DNA of 64,000 nt, from positions 1,860,001 through 1,924,000 of the forward strand of contig CP080408.1 of the NCBI GenBank assembly GCA_019448215.1. Direction: 5' to 3'. Positions 17,061 through 24,882 of the stretch are shown one piece after another. Each line of letters starts with the position of its first letter. Within the stretch, counting starts at the first letter, position 1. The notes beneath the pieces are model-generated. The model saw nothing but the letters and a program-made list of their open reading frames with translations, ran no database searches and was not told the DNA's origin. The position numbers and the translations under genes were made by a program. Source of the stretch: Thalassovita mediterranea. GTDB taxonomy: Bacteria > Pseudomonadota > Alphaproteobacteria > Caulobacterales > Hyphomonadaceae.

Positions 17061-18410
17061 CTAATCCTCGCCCAGATCAAACTCCAGCTCGCCGGTGCGG
17101 TCGGGTAGGGTGGCGCGCTTTTCGATGCTTTCGATTTCGGGCACGGATTTCTCCGGCGGGGCGATCTGCAGGTCTTCGAACTTGCGCGCGGCGGGCAGGA
17201 CGCGGGAGGTGAGGCTGGAACCCATTTTGTTGTAGGCGTCGACGGCTGAATTGAGCGATTTGCCCATCTTCTCGACATGGCCGCCGAGGGTGGTGAGGCG
17301 TGAATAGAGGTCCCGGCCGAGCTCTGCGGCTTTCTTCGCATTCTCTGTCGCTTGTTCCTGGCGCCAGCCATAGGCAACCGCCTTCGCGAGGGCGAGCAGG
17401 GTGGACGGGGTCACGACGATGACCTGACGGGCGGCGGCGAAATCAAAGAGGTCCGGCTCAAATTCCAGTGCGGCAACGTAAAAGCTCTCGCCCGGAATGA
17501 AGAGCGCGACGAAGTCGACGCGCTGGGAGAAGGCGCTCTGATAGTCCTTGGAGCCGAGCGTCTTGATATGATCGCGGACCTTGCGGGCGTGGGCGCGCAT
17601 GAAAGCCTCACGGCGGGCCGGATCGCTTTCATCGAGCGCCTTGAGGTAGTCCTCAAGCGAGACCTTGGAGTCGACGACGATTTCGCGCCCACCTGGCAGC
17701 TTGATGACGACGTCGGGGCGCTGGCGGCCGCTTTCGGTCTCGCCATGGACCTGTTCGGAAAAGTCGCAATGGGCAGACAGGCCCGCATGCTCCATGACGT
17801 TTCGCAGGGTCGTTTCCCCCCAGCGGCCACCGCCGCGCGGCGCTGAGAGCGCGCTGACCAGCTTGTTGGTCTCGCTGGTATGGACTTTCAGGCTCTCGCC
17901 AATGGCTTTGACCTGTTCCTGAAGGACCGATTTGTCGTCGGCGCGAACTTTCTCGATCTCCGAGACTTTCTTGGCGAACTCCTCGAGATTCTTGGTGATC
18001 GGCGTCATCAGCTCCTTGAGGTTGGTCTGCGCGCCTTCCTTGTGGCGTTTGAAGTGCTCGTCGGCGAGTTCGAGGAACTGCGTGTTCGCGCGGCGCAGCA
18101 CCCCTTGCGCGAGTTCTGCGAACTTCTTCTCGTCCTCGTCGCTGCGCGCTTCGGCCTTGGCGAGGTCGATGCGGGCCTGCTCGGCGACGGCGTCCTTCGT
18201 CTTCACCTGCTGGCGCAGTTCGTCGCGTTCGGCTTTCAGGGCAGCGACGCTGTCTTCCGCATATTCGAGGTCCCGCCGGGCATTGGTTGCCTTTGCACTG
18301 AGCTGGCCACGAATGACGAACAGGGCGACCGCAACGGCTATGGCCGCGAGCAGCAAGACAAGATGAATGAGATCGAGGCCGATAGAGCCAATAGTGACGA
18401 GCGCTTCCAT
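17061..18410 (-). CDS. rmuC: DNA recombination protein RmuC
   Basis: A 449-residue protein with one N-terminal membrane span (LDLIHLVLLLAAIAVAVALFVI), a long coiled coil (about residues 40-170, rich in Ala/Glu/Lys) and the RmuC nuclease-like core: GRWGETTLRNVMEHAGLSAHCDF, RPDVVIKLPGGREIVVDSKVSLEDYL and FIPGESFYVAALEFEPDLFDFAA. RmuC limits inversion rearrangements and is thought to act at DNA during recombination. The C-terminal segment MGSSLTSRVLPAARKFEDLQI is typical. Monocistronic and leftward. Confidence 0.94.
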   Translation of the reverse strand: MEALVTIGSIGLDLIHLVLLLAAIAVAVALFVIRGQLSAKATNARRDLEYAEDSVAALKAERDELRQQVKTKDAVAEQARIDLAKAEARSDEDEKKFAELAQGVLRRANTQFLELADEHFKRHKEGAQTNLKELMTPITKNLEEFAKKVSEIEKVRADDKSVLQEQVKAIGESLKVHTSETNKLVSALSAPRGGGRWGETTLRNVMEHAGLSAHCDFSEQVHGETESGRQRPDVVIKLPGGREIVVDSKVSLEDYLKALDESDPARREAFMRAHARKVRDHIKTLGSKDYQSAFSQRVDFVALFIPGESFYVAALEFEPDLFDFAAARQVIVVTPSTLLALAKAVAYGWRQEQATENAKKAAELGRDLYSRLTTLGGHVEKMGKSLNSAVDAYNKMGSSLTSRVLPAARKFEDLQIAPPEKSVPEIESIEKRATLPDRTGELEFDLGED

Positions 18411-18529
18411 GGGTCCTGCCTAATCCGATTCGGGGCTTGACCTTTTCACGCCCGCATCTGAACATACGGGGAACAAACGGGCGCGTCCAGAGCGGGCGGC
18501 GTCTATAGGGGGAGTTGGGGGCCGCCAGA

Positions 18530-19138
18530 ATGACTGAGCCATGGGTAAGACGGCTGGGTGCGGTTGCGCGCCGCCATGCGGGTCAGCCTGACGAGGCAGA
18601 GGACCTTGTGCAGCTTGCTTGCCTCGCGGCTGTAGAGGCGGGCAGGACTGATTTCGAGTCCGAAGAGACGCAGAAATGGCTGCGCGGCGTCATCCGCAAT
18701 CAGGCCCGGCAGGTGGCCCGTACTTCTGTGCGTCGGCGTGAGAGAGAAACGGGCTGGCAGCATGTATCGGATGTGCCGGCGGGGCTGACCGACAGGGATG
18801 CCATCAGTCTCGGCGGGCTCAGCCCGTCCCTGCGCGTGACCGCGTTACTGGCGCTCAACGGGGCGACGCGTGCTGAGATTGGCTGGCTGCTTGGTCTGTC
18901 TGATACGGCGCTGCGCCAGCGTATCTCGCAGCTCAAGCGTAGTATTGAGACCTCACCGGACGTGGATCTGACGCTGGATGAGGTGCTGCCCTATGGCGCG
19001 ATGCGTCAGAGGATGAGAGCGCGGCTCGCCCCGCGCGGCGGATTTCTGGCGAGCCATGACCCGGACGGTCATTTTTTTGTACTGACGACCTCACAGATTG
19101 CCGATCGGCGGCAACAGAGATGTGAGCGAACCAGCTAG
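18530..19138 (+). CDS. sigma-70-like RNA polymerase sigma factor
   Basis: A 202-residue protein laid out like an ECF-type sigma factor. Region 2 is QPDEAEDLVQLACLAAVEAG followed by QKWLRGVIRNQARQVAR. Region 4 is LLALNGATRAEIGWLLGLSDTALRQRISQLKR, a helix-turn-helix. A C-terminal extension of about 60 residues (PYGAMRQRMRARLAPRGGFL and on) is not part of classical ECFs and could be a regulatory tail. No anti-sigma gene is adjacent; the next gene, a VOC protein, starts 12 bases later with its own GAGGAGG. Confidence 0.7.
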   Translation: MTEPWVRRLGAVARRHAGQPDEAEDLVQLACLAAVEAGRTDFESEETQKWLRGVIRNQARQVARTSVRRRERETGWQHVSDVPAGLTDRDAISLGGLSPSLRVTALLALNGATRAEIGWLLGLSDTALRQRISQLKRSIETSPDVDLTLDEVLPYGAMRQRMRARLAPRGGFLASHDPDGHFFVLTTSQIADRRQQRCERTS

Positions 19139-19149
19139 AGGAGGTCTTC

Positions 19150-19542
19150 ATGCTCACGAAAACAGGAATTGGTGCCATCGTCTTTTACGTGGCCGACATT
19201 GACCGCACAGAGGTGTTTTATCGCGACAGTCTCGGGCTCGACCTGACGCGCATGCCGGGCGAAGAGGGCGAGGCAGGCGGGGCCGACTGGCTCATGGCGG
19301 AGGCCGCGAATGGTGTGTCGCTCATCTTCTTCCAGCAGGACGGAAAGCGCGGGGACAGCCCTGTCGTCGTCTTTCATCTGGAGGAAGGCGGCATCGACGG
19401 CGTCGTGGAGGGGCTCGCCTCAAAGGGCGTGACGATCGTGACGCCGGTGTCCCATGCCCCGGATGGCGGGCTGACGGCTGACTTTGCTGACCCTGATGGG
19501 CACACGCTGTCGATGTATCAATCGCCCGGTGCGCCGCGCTGA
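19150..19542 (+). CDS. VOC/glyoxalase-fold protein
   Basis: A 130-residue protein with two beta-alpha-beta-beta-beta modules of the vicinal oxygen chelate fold: GAIVFYVADIDRTEVFYRDSLGLDL at the front, VVVFHLEEGGIDGVVEGLA in the middle, and FADPDGHTLSMYQ at the end. Possible metal ligands are the His of FHLEE and the Glu/His of the last strand. Function could be glyoxalase, extradiol dioxygenase or resistance; it is not specified by the sequence. GAGGAGG lies just before the ATG and the sigma-like gene ends 11 bases upstream. Confidence 0.8.
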   Translation: MLTKTGIGAIVFYVADIDRTEVFYRDSLGLDLTRMPGEEGEAGGADWLMAEAANGVSLIFFQQDGKRGDSPVVVFHLEEGGIDGVVEGLASKGVTIVTPVSHAPDGGLTADFADPDGHTLSMYQSPGAPR

Positions 19543-19624
19543 TAGTGAAACGTCAGCCTCGTGGTGAGCGTGGTTTGTCAGGCTCACCATGAGGTCCGAA
19601 CCACGAAGCGGGCCACGTTGCGAA

Positions 19625-19662
19625 CCGCCCTCGTCCTTCGACTTCGCTCAGGATGAGGGCGG
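19625..19662. repeat. hairpin repeat family B (TCCTTCGA/AGGATGAGG type)
   Basis: The arms CCGCCCTCGTCCT and AGGATGAGGGCGG flank a short loop TCGACTTCGCTC. The core TCCTTCGAC...CTCAGGATGAGG recurs at 28888-28916 and, inverted, at 28943-28975, with a decayed copy near 55601-55628. This is a dispersed intergenic palindrome of REP-like character. Confidence 0.75.
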
Positions 19663-19744
19663 ATTGAGACGTGGGGGCTGTGGTGGTGAAATTTGCTTCG
19701 CTCATCGCACCCTACAGAATGGCGGTCCTGACCGAACCTCCCAG

Positions 19745-19780
19745 CCGCCATGGGCCCCAACTTGCGTTGGGGTGGCGGAT
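19745..19780. repeat. hairpin repeat family A, copy 2
   Basis: CCGCCATGGGCCCCAAC, loop TTGC, GTTGGGGTGGCGG: both outer (CCGCCA/TGGCGG) and inner (CCCCAAC/GTTGGGG) arms pair perfectly. Near-identical to copy 1 at 15398-15433. Confidence 0.8.
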
Positions 19781-19793
19781 TGAAACTGGCTTG

Positions 19794-20285
19794 TCAGAAA
19801 ACACCCATGGCGAGACCCGCGGCCATGGCTTCGCCGAGCTCGCGGCATGTGTCGAGGTCATCTTCGCTGATCGTCTTGTCGGCGAGGATGTCTTCGCGGG
19901 TCTGCGCGTGGGTACAGATGATGAAGGGCTCCTGCGCGATCTTGAGCCGCCAGCCCTGCGCGATGCGGGCGGTCTGGCGCATGGCGTTTTCGCCGTCTGA
20001 GCCTGCGCAGATCATCTGCGCATAGGGGCGCCCCTCGATCTTGCCGAGGACCTCGTAATAGGACCGGTCGAAGAACTCCTTCATGCCGCCCGCAATGGCG
20101 GCGAGGTTCTCCGGCGCGCAGAAGATGTAGCCATCGGCGGCGAGGAGGTCTTCCGAGCCTGCCTCGGTTGCGACTTTCAGGATGGTCTCGCAACCTTCTT
20201 CGGACTGGGCCGCCTTATGCGCGGCCTTCGCCATCTGCTCGGCGCCGCCTGTGCGGGAGAAATAGACGATGAGGAGTTGGGGCAT
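19794..20285 (-). CDS. flavodoxin/NAD(P)H-dependent FMN reductase-like protein
   Basis: A 163-residue flavodoxin-fold protein. LLIVYFSRTGGAEQMAKAAHKAA is the FMN phosphate loop (S-R-T-G-G), ADGYIFCAPENLAAIAGGMKEFFDRSYY is the isoalloxazine-binding segment and MICAGSDGENA the following strand. It resembles WrbA/flavodoxin-like NAD(P)H oxidoreductases of small size. Cytoplasmic. It diverges from the small lipoprotein-like gene. Confidence 0.8.
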   Translation of the reverse strand: MPQLLIVYFSRTGGAEQMAKAAHKAAQSEEGCETILKVATEAGSEDLLAADGYIFCAPENLAAIAGGMKEFFDRSYYEVLGKIEGRPYAQMICAGSDGENAMRQTARIAQGWRLKIAQEPFIICTHAQTREDILADKTISEDDLDTCRELGEAMAAGLAMGVF

Positions 20286-20351
20286 GAGTTATGGTATAGA
20301 TGCTGTATCGGGGATCGGAAACGCTGAGAGCCGGAGATAGGGGCTAGAACT

Positions 20352-20678
20352 TTGTCGAGACCGTTTTGTTTGCAGCTAGGCGCCACGGATTTCCGCAGCA
20401 GTTTCCCGCAAGGGAAAATCGCCGTGATCGCTTTAGTGTTAGCTACTACAGGATGTGGAGCTACGCCCGCAAACTGCGTTGATGGTTGCGTAGATGTGTG
20501 TCGCGGGAAACCGTTTGGGAAATGCGCAAAAGAATACAACTCAGGGTACCAGCTTGGCTACCAAGACGGAGTTAGCGGTCGCAGGACATTCGGCGTTAAT
20601 TCGGACGCCTACGTTGCGGGCTACTACGATGGTCACGCAGACGGGCAGGTTACCGCACGAGTGCTCGACCAGCCGTAG
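20352..20678 (+). CDS. small putative lipoprotein
   Basis: An open frame whose interior looks like a lipoprotein signal, KIAVIALVLATTGC with a T-T-G-C lipobox, followed by a Cys-rich stretch (NCVDGCVDVCRG, FGKC) and a Gly/Tyr/Asp-rich end (YQLGYQDGVSG, YVAGYYDGHADG). No ATG fits; TTG at 20352 or 20370, or GTG at 20424, are the options, and none has a strong ribosome site, so the true N-terminus is uncertain. Base composition is clearly less GC-rich than neighbours. Unrecognised; periplasm-facing small lipoprotein is the best reading. Confidence 0.45.
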   Translation: MSRPFCLQLGATDFRSSFPQGKIAVIALVLATTGCGATPANCVDGCVDVCRGKPFGKCAKEYNSGYQLGYQDGVSGRRTFGVNSDAYVAGYYDGHADGQVTARVLDQP

Positions 20679-20700
20679 AACGATCTAAACTTGCACTGCC

Positions 20701-21798
20701 TTACACGTTAAACCGGAAGTGCAGGACGTCGCCTTCCTTGACGATGTATTCCTTGCCTTCCTGGCGCATCTTGCCGGCTTCCTTGGCGCCTGCTTCGCCA
20801 TTGTTGGCGACGAAGTCGTCAAAGGCGATGGTTTCGGCGCGGATGAAGCCCTTTTCGAAGTCGCCATGGATGACGCCTGCGGCCTGAGGTGCGGTCCAGC
20901 CCTTGCGGATGGTCCAGGCGCGGGCCTCTTTCGGGCCGACGGTGAAATAGGTCTGCAGGCCCAGCAGCTGGTAGCCGGAATGGATGAGGCGGTTGAGCCC
21001 CGGCTCTTCGAGGCCTTGCATCTCAAGGAATTCAGCGCGCTCGGCTGGCTCCAGAACGGCCATTTCAGCTTCGATCTGGGCAGAGATAACGACGGCTTCG
21101 GCGCCTTCCTTCGCGGCGCGCTCCATCACCATTTCAGAATACTTGTTGCCAGTTGCGGCGCTGTCTTCGTCGACATTGGCGACGAGAAGGACGGGCTTGG
21201 CGGTCAGCAGCTGAAGCATGCGCCAGGCTTTCATCTCTTCCTTGGGCACTTCAGCCATGCGGGCCGGGCGGCCTTCATTCAGCTCAGCCAGGGCAAGATC
21301 GAGCAGGGCGAGCGTTTCCTTGGCATCCTTGTCACCGGATTTTGCTTTCTTCTCGACGCCTGCACGGCGCTTTTCGAGGCTTTCCATATCGGCGATCATC
21401 AGCTCGGTCTCGACGATGTCGAGGTCGGCGATCGGGTCGACGCGGCCCGCAACGTGCGTGATGTCGTCATCTTCGAAGCAGCGAAGCACATAGAGAATGG
21501 CGTCGGTTTCACGGATGTTGGCGAGGAACTGGTTGCCGAGGCCTTCGCCCTTGGACGCGCCTTCGACGAGGCCAGCGATATCGACAAAGTTCATCCGGGC
21601 CGGAATGATTTCCTTGGAGCCTGCGATCGCGGCGAGCTTTTCAAGACGCGGCTCTGGTACGGCGACTTCACCGACATTCGGCTCAATCGTGCAGAACGGA
21701 TAGTTGGCGGCCTGCGCAGCTGCCGTCTGGGTCAGGGCGTTGAAGAGGGTGGACTTGCCAACGTTTGGCAGGCCGACGATCCCGCATTTGAAACCCAT
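20701..21798 (-). CDS. ychF: redox-regulated ATPase/GTP-binding protein YchF (Obg family)
   Basis: A 365-residue P-loop protein with G1 [14 protein letters not shown], the G3 region [23 protein letters not shown] and a NxxE-type G4 ([10 protein letters not shown]), typical of YchF/OLA1, which prefer ATP. A C-terminal TGS domain includes [39 protein letters not shown], and the end is [13 protein letters not shown]. YchF binds ribosomes and affects stress responses. Its start faces the TIR-like gene, 161 bases away. Confidence 0.96.
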   Translation of the reverse strand: MGFKCGIVGLPNVGKSTLFNALTQTAAAQAANYPFCTIEPNVGEVAVPEPRLEKLAAIAGSKEIIPARMNFVDIAGLVEGASKGEGLGNQFLANIRETDAILYVLRCFEDDDITHVAGRVDPIADLDIVETELMIADMESLEKRRAGVEKKAKSGDKDAKETLALLDLALAELNEGRPARMAEVPKEEMKAWRMLQLLTAKPVLLVANVDEDSAATGNKYSEMVMERAAKEGAEAVVISAQIEAEMAVLEPAERAEFLEMQGLEEPGLNRLIHSGYQLLGLQTYFTVGPKEARAWTIRKGWTAPQAAGVIHGDFEKGFIRAETIAFDDFVANNGEAGAKEAGKMRQEGKEYIVKEGDVLHFRFNV

Positions 21799-21959
21799 GT
21801 GCGCGCTCCTTCTTGCCGATGGTGTACCGGTCTGGTCTGGCGCGCGGCATAGCGCATTTTCGCCGTCAGAACAGGGGGGAATGTCGGGTTGGGCTGGTAT
21901 TCGGTTGCGTCTGGTACAGGTATGGTCATAGACGAGGCGTTCGCCGAGAAGAGGATTTC

Positions 21960-22919
21960 ATGGCTTTCGACGTGCTGCTAGTCTCTGCAATGGGGGACAG
22001 CAACAAGGCAACGGTACTGGCAAGGCGGCTGCGGGCGCTGAAATTCCGGGTGCGCCATGATGCAAAGCGCGCCCATACGACGCCGAGCGCGCGCGACCTC
22101 AGCGATTGTAACAAGGCGACCAGCGTTCTGGTGCTGTGGTCGGCCAAGGCGTGCGACAGCGACGGCGCAGATAGCGACTGGGTGCATGCGATGGCGCATC
22201 TCGGACGCTCGCGTCCGGGCGCGCTGGTTCAGGCGGACCTTGATGAAACCTTGCCTGACGAGCCGTTCGACAAGGATAAGCGGTACGATCTAGCGGGGCT
22301 GACCGCGCGTGCGACGCCTGAAGGGTTCAAGGCCCTGTGTGAGACATTAGGCGAGAAGGATGGGCGCGAAGGGCTGGCCGACTGGCTGTCGCTGTCTTCT
22401 GGAGATGAAGAGGCCAAGGCAGAATGGAAAGCGGCGCACCCGAATGATCCGCTGGCGCAGAATGGTGGTGGCCGAAAAGCCGCCGCGGCACGCGCGCCGG
22501 AGCCCGCTAAGCCTGCAAGCAAGCCCAAGAAATCGAAGGGCGAGCGGGTCACGACCGCTGCGGCTGCCAGCGCGGCGGCGACCGCCCAGCTGGTCGACGC
22601 GGCAGCTGGAAACAGGCTGGAGCTCAACCCGCCGAAGCCAGAGGTGGACTTTGCGCGCCCTCAAACGGGGCGTTCGAGCGGCCTGTTCATGCTGGTGCCG
22701 ACCGGGCTTCTGCTTGTTGGCATGATGGTGATGGCATTCATGTCCCGGACCTCGCCTGCCCAGCTTTCTGGCGGCGGCGGTGGCGGCATCGTCAATATCG
22801 TGGAGAGCTGTCCTGCCGGGCAGGTGCCACGGTCACTGGTGCACAGCTCGCTATTGCCATCTGAAGACGATGCTGGCGGCGACATGTCGGAAGCGCCTGA
22901 TGAGGCCAGCGGCAACTAG
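21960..22919 (+). CDS. TIR-like domain protein with C-terminal membrane anchor
   Basis: A 319-residue protein. Residues 1-95 look like a TIR/SEFIR fold: FDVLLVSAMGDSNKATVLARRL, then TSVLVLWSAKACDSDGADSDWVHAM and RPGALVQADLD, the strand-helix pattern of TIR domains. At the position where NAD-cleaving TIRs carry Glu after the W-V pair, this one has Met78. A low-complexity Ala/Lys/Pro linker (about 165-235) precedes one membrane span (242-261) and a Gly6 tract, ending outside. It converges on pth with four shared bases. Role unknown; signalling scaffold is possible. Confidence 0.6.
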   Translation: MAFDVLLVSAMGDSNKATVLARRLRALKFRVRHDAKRAHTTPSARDLSDCNKATSVLVLWSAKACDSDGADSDWVHAMAHLGRSRPGALVQADLDETLPDEPFDKDKRYDLAGLTARATPEGFKALCETLGEKDGREGLADWLSLSSGDEEAKAEWKAAHPNDPLAQNGGGRKAAAARAPEPAKPASKPKKSKGERVTTAAAASAAATAQLVDAAAGNRLELNPPKPEVDFARPQTGRSSGLFMLVPTGLLLVGMMVMAFMSRTSPAQLSGGGGGGIVNIVESCPAGQVPRSLVHSSLLPSEDDAGGDMSEAPDEASGN

Positions 22920-23524
22920 TCCGTCTGTTTCGGGTCGCGCTTTGGCGCCGGGGCGAGACGCATGACTTCGGACTGGAAGCGCTCTTCATTGTCTTCAAAG
23001 AGAAGCGGAAGCGCACGCGAACATGCGTCCAGCGTAGCTTCGAGCCAGTCTTTCTCTGCCTTGGCAAAGTCGTTAAGCACATAGGGCATGACCAGCGACT
23101 TGTCGCCGGGATGGCCGACGCCGAGACGTATGCGGCGAACGTCCGGCGAGAGGTGGGCGAGCATGGAGCGCACGCCATTATTGCCTGAATGACCGCCGCC
23201 GCGTTTGACGCGGACCCGGCCAGGGGCAAGGTCGATCTCGTCATGAAAGACGGTGACCTCTTCAGGACCGAGCTTGTAGAAACGCGCAGCTTCGCCAGCG
23301 GCACGTCCACTCTCATTATAGAAGGTCTGGGGTTTCAGGAGCAGAAGCTTGACCGGGCCTGACGCGGTCTGGACCGTGCCTTCGGAAGCTTCGCTTTGAA
23401 ATCTTGATTTCCACGGACCAAATCCGTGATCGGCGGCGATCCTGTCGAGGACCATGAAGCCGATATTGTGCCGGTTGCCAGCATATTTGGCACCCGGATT
23501 ACCCTGTCCGGCAAGAATATGCAT
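22916..23524 (-). CDS. pth: peptidyl-tRNA hydrolase
   Basis: Pth frees tRNA from peptidyl-tRNA dropped by ribosomes. The 202-residue product begins MHILAGQGNPGAKYAGNRHNIGF, where the His of N-R-H-N is catalytic, continues with LLKPQTFYNESG and FHDEIDLAPGRVRVKRGGGHSGNNG (catalytic Asp region), and keeps LGVGHPGDKSLVMPYVL. I start at 23524, where homologous N-termini begin; an ATG at 23581 would add 19 residues. The gene follows rplY by 68 bases, the usual rplY-pth pairing. Confidence 0.95.
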   Translation of the reverse strand: MHILAGQGNPGAKYAGNRHNIGFMVLDRIAADHGFGPWKSRFQSEASEGTVQTASGPVKLLLLKPQTFYNESGRAAGEAARFYKLGPEEVTVFHDEIDLAPGRVRVKRGGGHSGNNGVRSMLAHLSPDVRRIRLGVGHPGDKSLVMPYVLNDFAKAEKDWLEATLDACSRALPLLFEDNEERFQSEVMRLAPAPKRDPKQTD

Positions 23525-23592
23525 GACAGGCTCCGTCGGACCGGTGCCCGCAGTGGCGGGCTGGCCCGAAAGCCAGCCCATGAATCTGCGGA

Positions 23593-24279
23593 CTATTCCT
23601 TGGATTCTTCTTCGCCTTCGCCTTCAGCGTCGCCTTCACCATCCTCATCGGACTGGTTGATGGCTTCGACTTCGTCGGCTTCGGTTTCTTCCTCGGTCTC
23701 TTCGACAACTTCAGCCATCTTGCCGACGATGGTCGCGATGGTGAAGTCGCGGTCGGTGATGGTCGGCTCTGCGCCTTTTGGAAGCTTGATGTCGGAGATC
23801 TTGACGTTGTCGCCGATATCGAGACCGGTGAGGTCTGCTTCCAGGGCTTCCGGAATGCTGTCTGCGCGCACGTTCAGTTCGACTGCGAAGCGAACGATGT
23901 TGAGCGAGCCGCCTCTGTTCAGGCCAGGTGCTTCATCTTCGTTGGTGAAGTGGACCGGAACTTCAACCGCGATGACCTGGCTGGCCTTCACGCGGTAAAG
24001 ATCGACGTGCAGCGGCATGTCGGAGACAGGGTCGAGCTGGATCGCTTGCGGGATCACGAGCTGCTTCTTGCCGTCATGGACGAGGTTTGCGGTCGAGGTC
24101 AGGAAGTGGCCGGAATTGATGCCCTTGATGACTTCGTTGAGCTTGAGGTTCACGGCAACCGGATCTTCGCCGCCGCCATAGAGAACGCCTGGGACCTTGC
24201 CATTGCGGCGAGCTTCGCGTGCGCCGCCCTTACCGGTGCGCTCACGGATTTCGACGTTGAAATTAAGTGTATCAGCCAT
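23593..24279 (-). CDS. rplY: 50S ribosomal protein L25/general stress protein Ctc
   Basis: The 228-residue product is the long Ctc-type form of L25: an N-terminal 5S rRNA-binding domain (MADTLNFNVEIRERTGKGGAREARRNGKVPGVLYGGG) joined to a beta-rich C-terminal domain ending in an acidic tail (EEESKE with runs of Glu/Asp). L25 binds 5S rRNA in the large subunit. It is transcribed leftward with pth; the region 24280-24423 between it and the BlaI-like gene should hold divergent promoters. Confidence 0.95.
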   Translation of the reverse strand: MADTLNFNVEIRERTGKGGAREARRNGKVPGVLYGGGEDPVAVNLKLNEVIKGINSGHFLTSTANLVHDGKKQLVIPQAIQLDPVSDMPLHVDLYRVKASQVIAVEVPVHFTNEDEAPGLNRGGSLNIVRFAVELNVRADSIPEALEADLTGLDIGDNVKISDIKLPKGAEPTITDRDFTIATIVGKMAEVVEETEEETEADEVEAINQSDEDGEGDAEGEGEEESKE

Positions 24280-24436
24280 TTTGCTTCCTTTCGTCCTGAA
24301 GTCCGCCGCCGGTCTCTTTGCCGGTCAGTGACAGCCTGACAGGTACGGCCTCGCGCCGTCCTTTCTGAAGCTGGGGCCAATACACCAGCGGGCCTGCCTT
24401 CGCAACCGGCGAGCTGACAGGGGTTGACGCATACGT

Positions 24437-24467
24437 GTTACAACTGTAACGAAGCTACAGATGTAAC
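24437..24467. promoter_or_regulatory. pair of BlaI/MecI-type operators
   Basis: Two dyads: GTTACAACTGTAAC (24437-24450, arms GTTACA/TGTAAC perfect) and GCTACAGATGTAAC (24454-24467). Both contain TACA-N2-TGTA, the core recognised by BlaI/MecI/CopY repressors. Their centres are 17 bases apart. TTGACG at 24424-24429 is a -35 candidate and the first dyad covers the spacer and -10 zone. The repressor gene starts at 24481. Confidence 0.8.
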
Positions 24468-24480
24468 GCGGAAGCCCTTC

Positions 24481-24882
24481 ATGTCGAAACCCAATTCCTC
24501 CGAACTTGTGATCCTCAAACAACTCTGGGCGAAAGGCCGCCAGACAGCGCGCGAGATCCACGAAGCCGTCGGGCCCGAACAGGGCTGGCAGCTCTCGACC
24601 ACGCGGACTGTCATAAACCGGATGGAAGGCAAGGGCTGGGTGAAGCGGGACGGCGAAGCGCCGGACAATGCTGCCTTCTATGCGGCCGTGCTGGACCGGG
24701 TCGAAACGCTTGGTGGTCTGGTGCGCCAGCTGGCCCGACAGGTTCTGGACCTGAAAGGCCCGCTGCCAGCGTCGCTCTTCGCAGACAGTCCGCACCTTTC
24801 TGCTGAGGAGCTTGATGAGCTCGACGCGATCATCAATGCCGCCGAGGAGCGCGCAGACGACGAAACGGGCGGCAAGTCATGA
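24481..24882 (+). CDS. BlaI/MecI/CopY-family transcriptional repressor
   Basis: A 133-residue winged-helix repressor: ELVILKQLWAKGRQTAREIHEAVG, then WQLSTTRTVINRMEGKGWVKRDGEA, the recognition helix and wing, and a C-terminal helical dimerisation part with AEELDELDAIINAAEER. In BlaI/MecI systems a membrane metalloprotease triggers cleavage of the repressor. The stop overlaps the ATG of the M56-M23 gene (ATGA), so both are made together. The dyads upstream indicate autoregulation. Target genes elsewhere are unknown. An upstream ATG at 24424 runs through the operator and is rejected. Confidence 0.9.
   Translation: MSKPNSSELVILKQLWAKGRQTAREIHEAVGPEQGWQLSTTRTVINRMEGKGWVKRDGEAPDNAAFYAAVLDRVETLGGLVRQLARQVLDLKGPLPASLFADSPHLSAEELDELDAIINAAEERADDETGGKS

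Larger units (their letters stand above)
19543..19793. other. non-coding gap with two hairpin repeats
   Basis: About 250 bases between convergent genes. It holds the family B hairpin at 19625-19662 and the family A hairpin at 19745-19780, with little else recognisable. Convergent gene ends on both sides make this a natural place for transcription termination or repeat insertion. Confidence 0.55.

Noticed and set aside
20719-21852. Long rightward frame (377 codons) opposite ychF
   Set aside because: It is fully antisense to a well-supported gene and has no motifs; high GC makes long antisense frames common.
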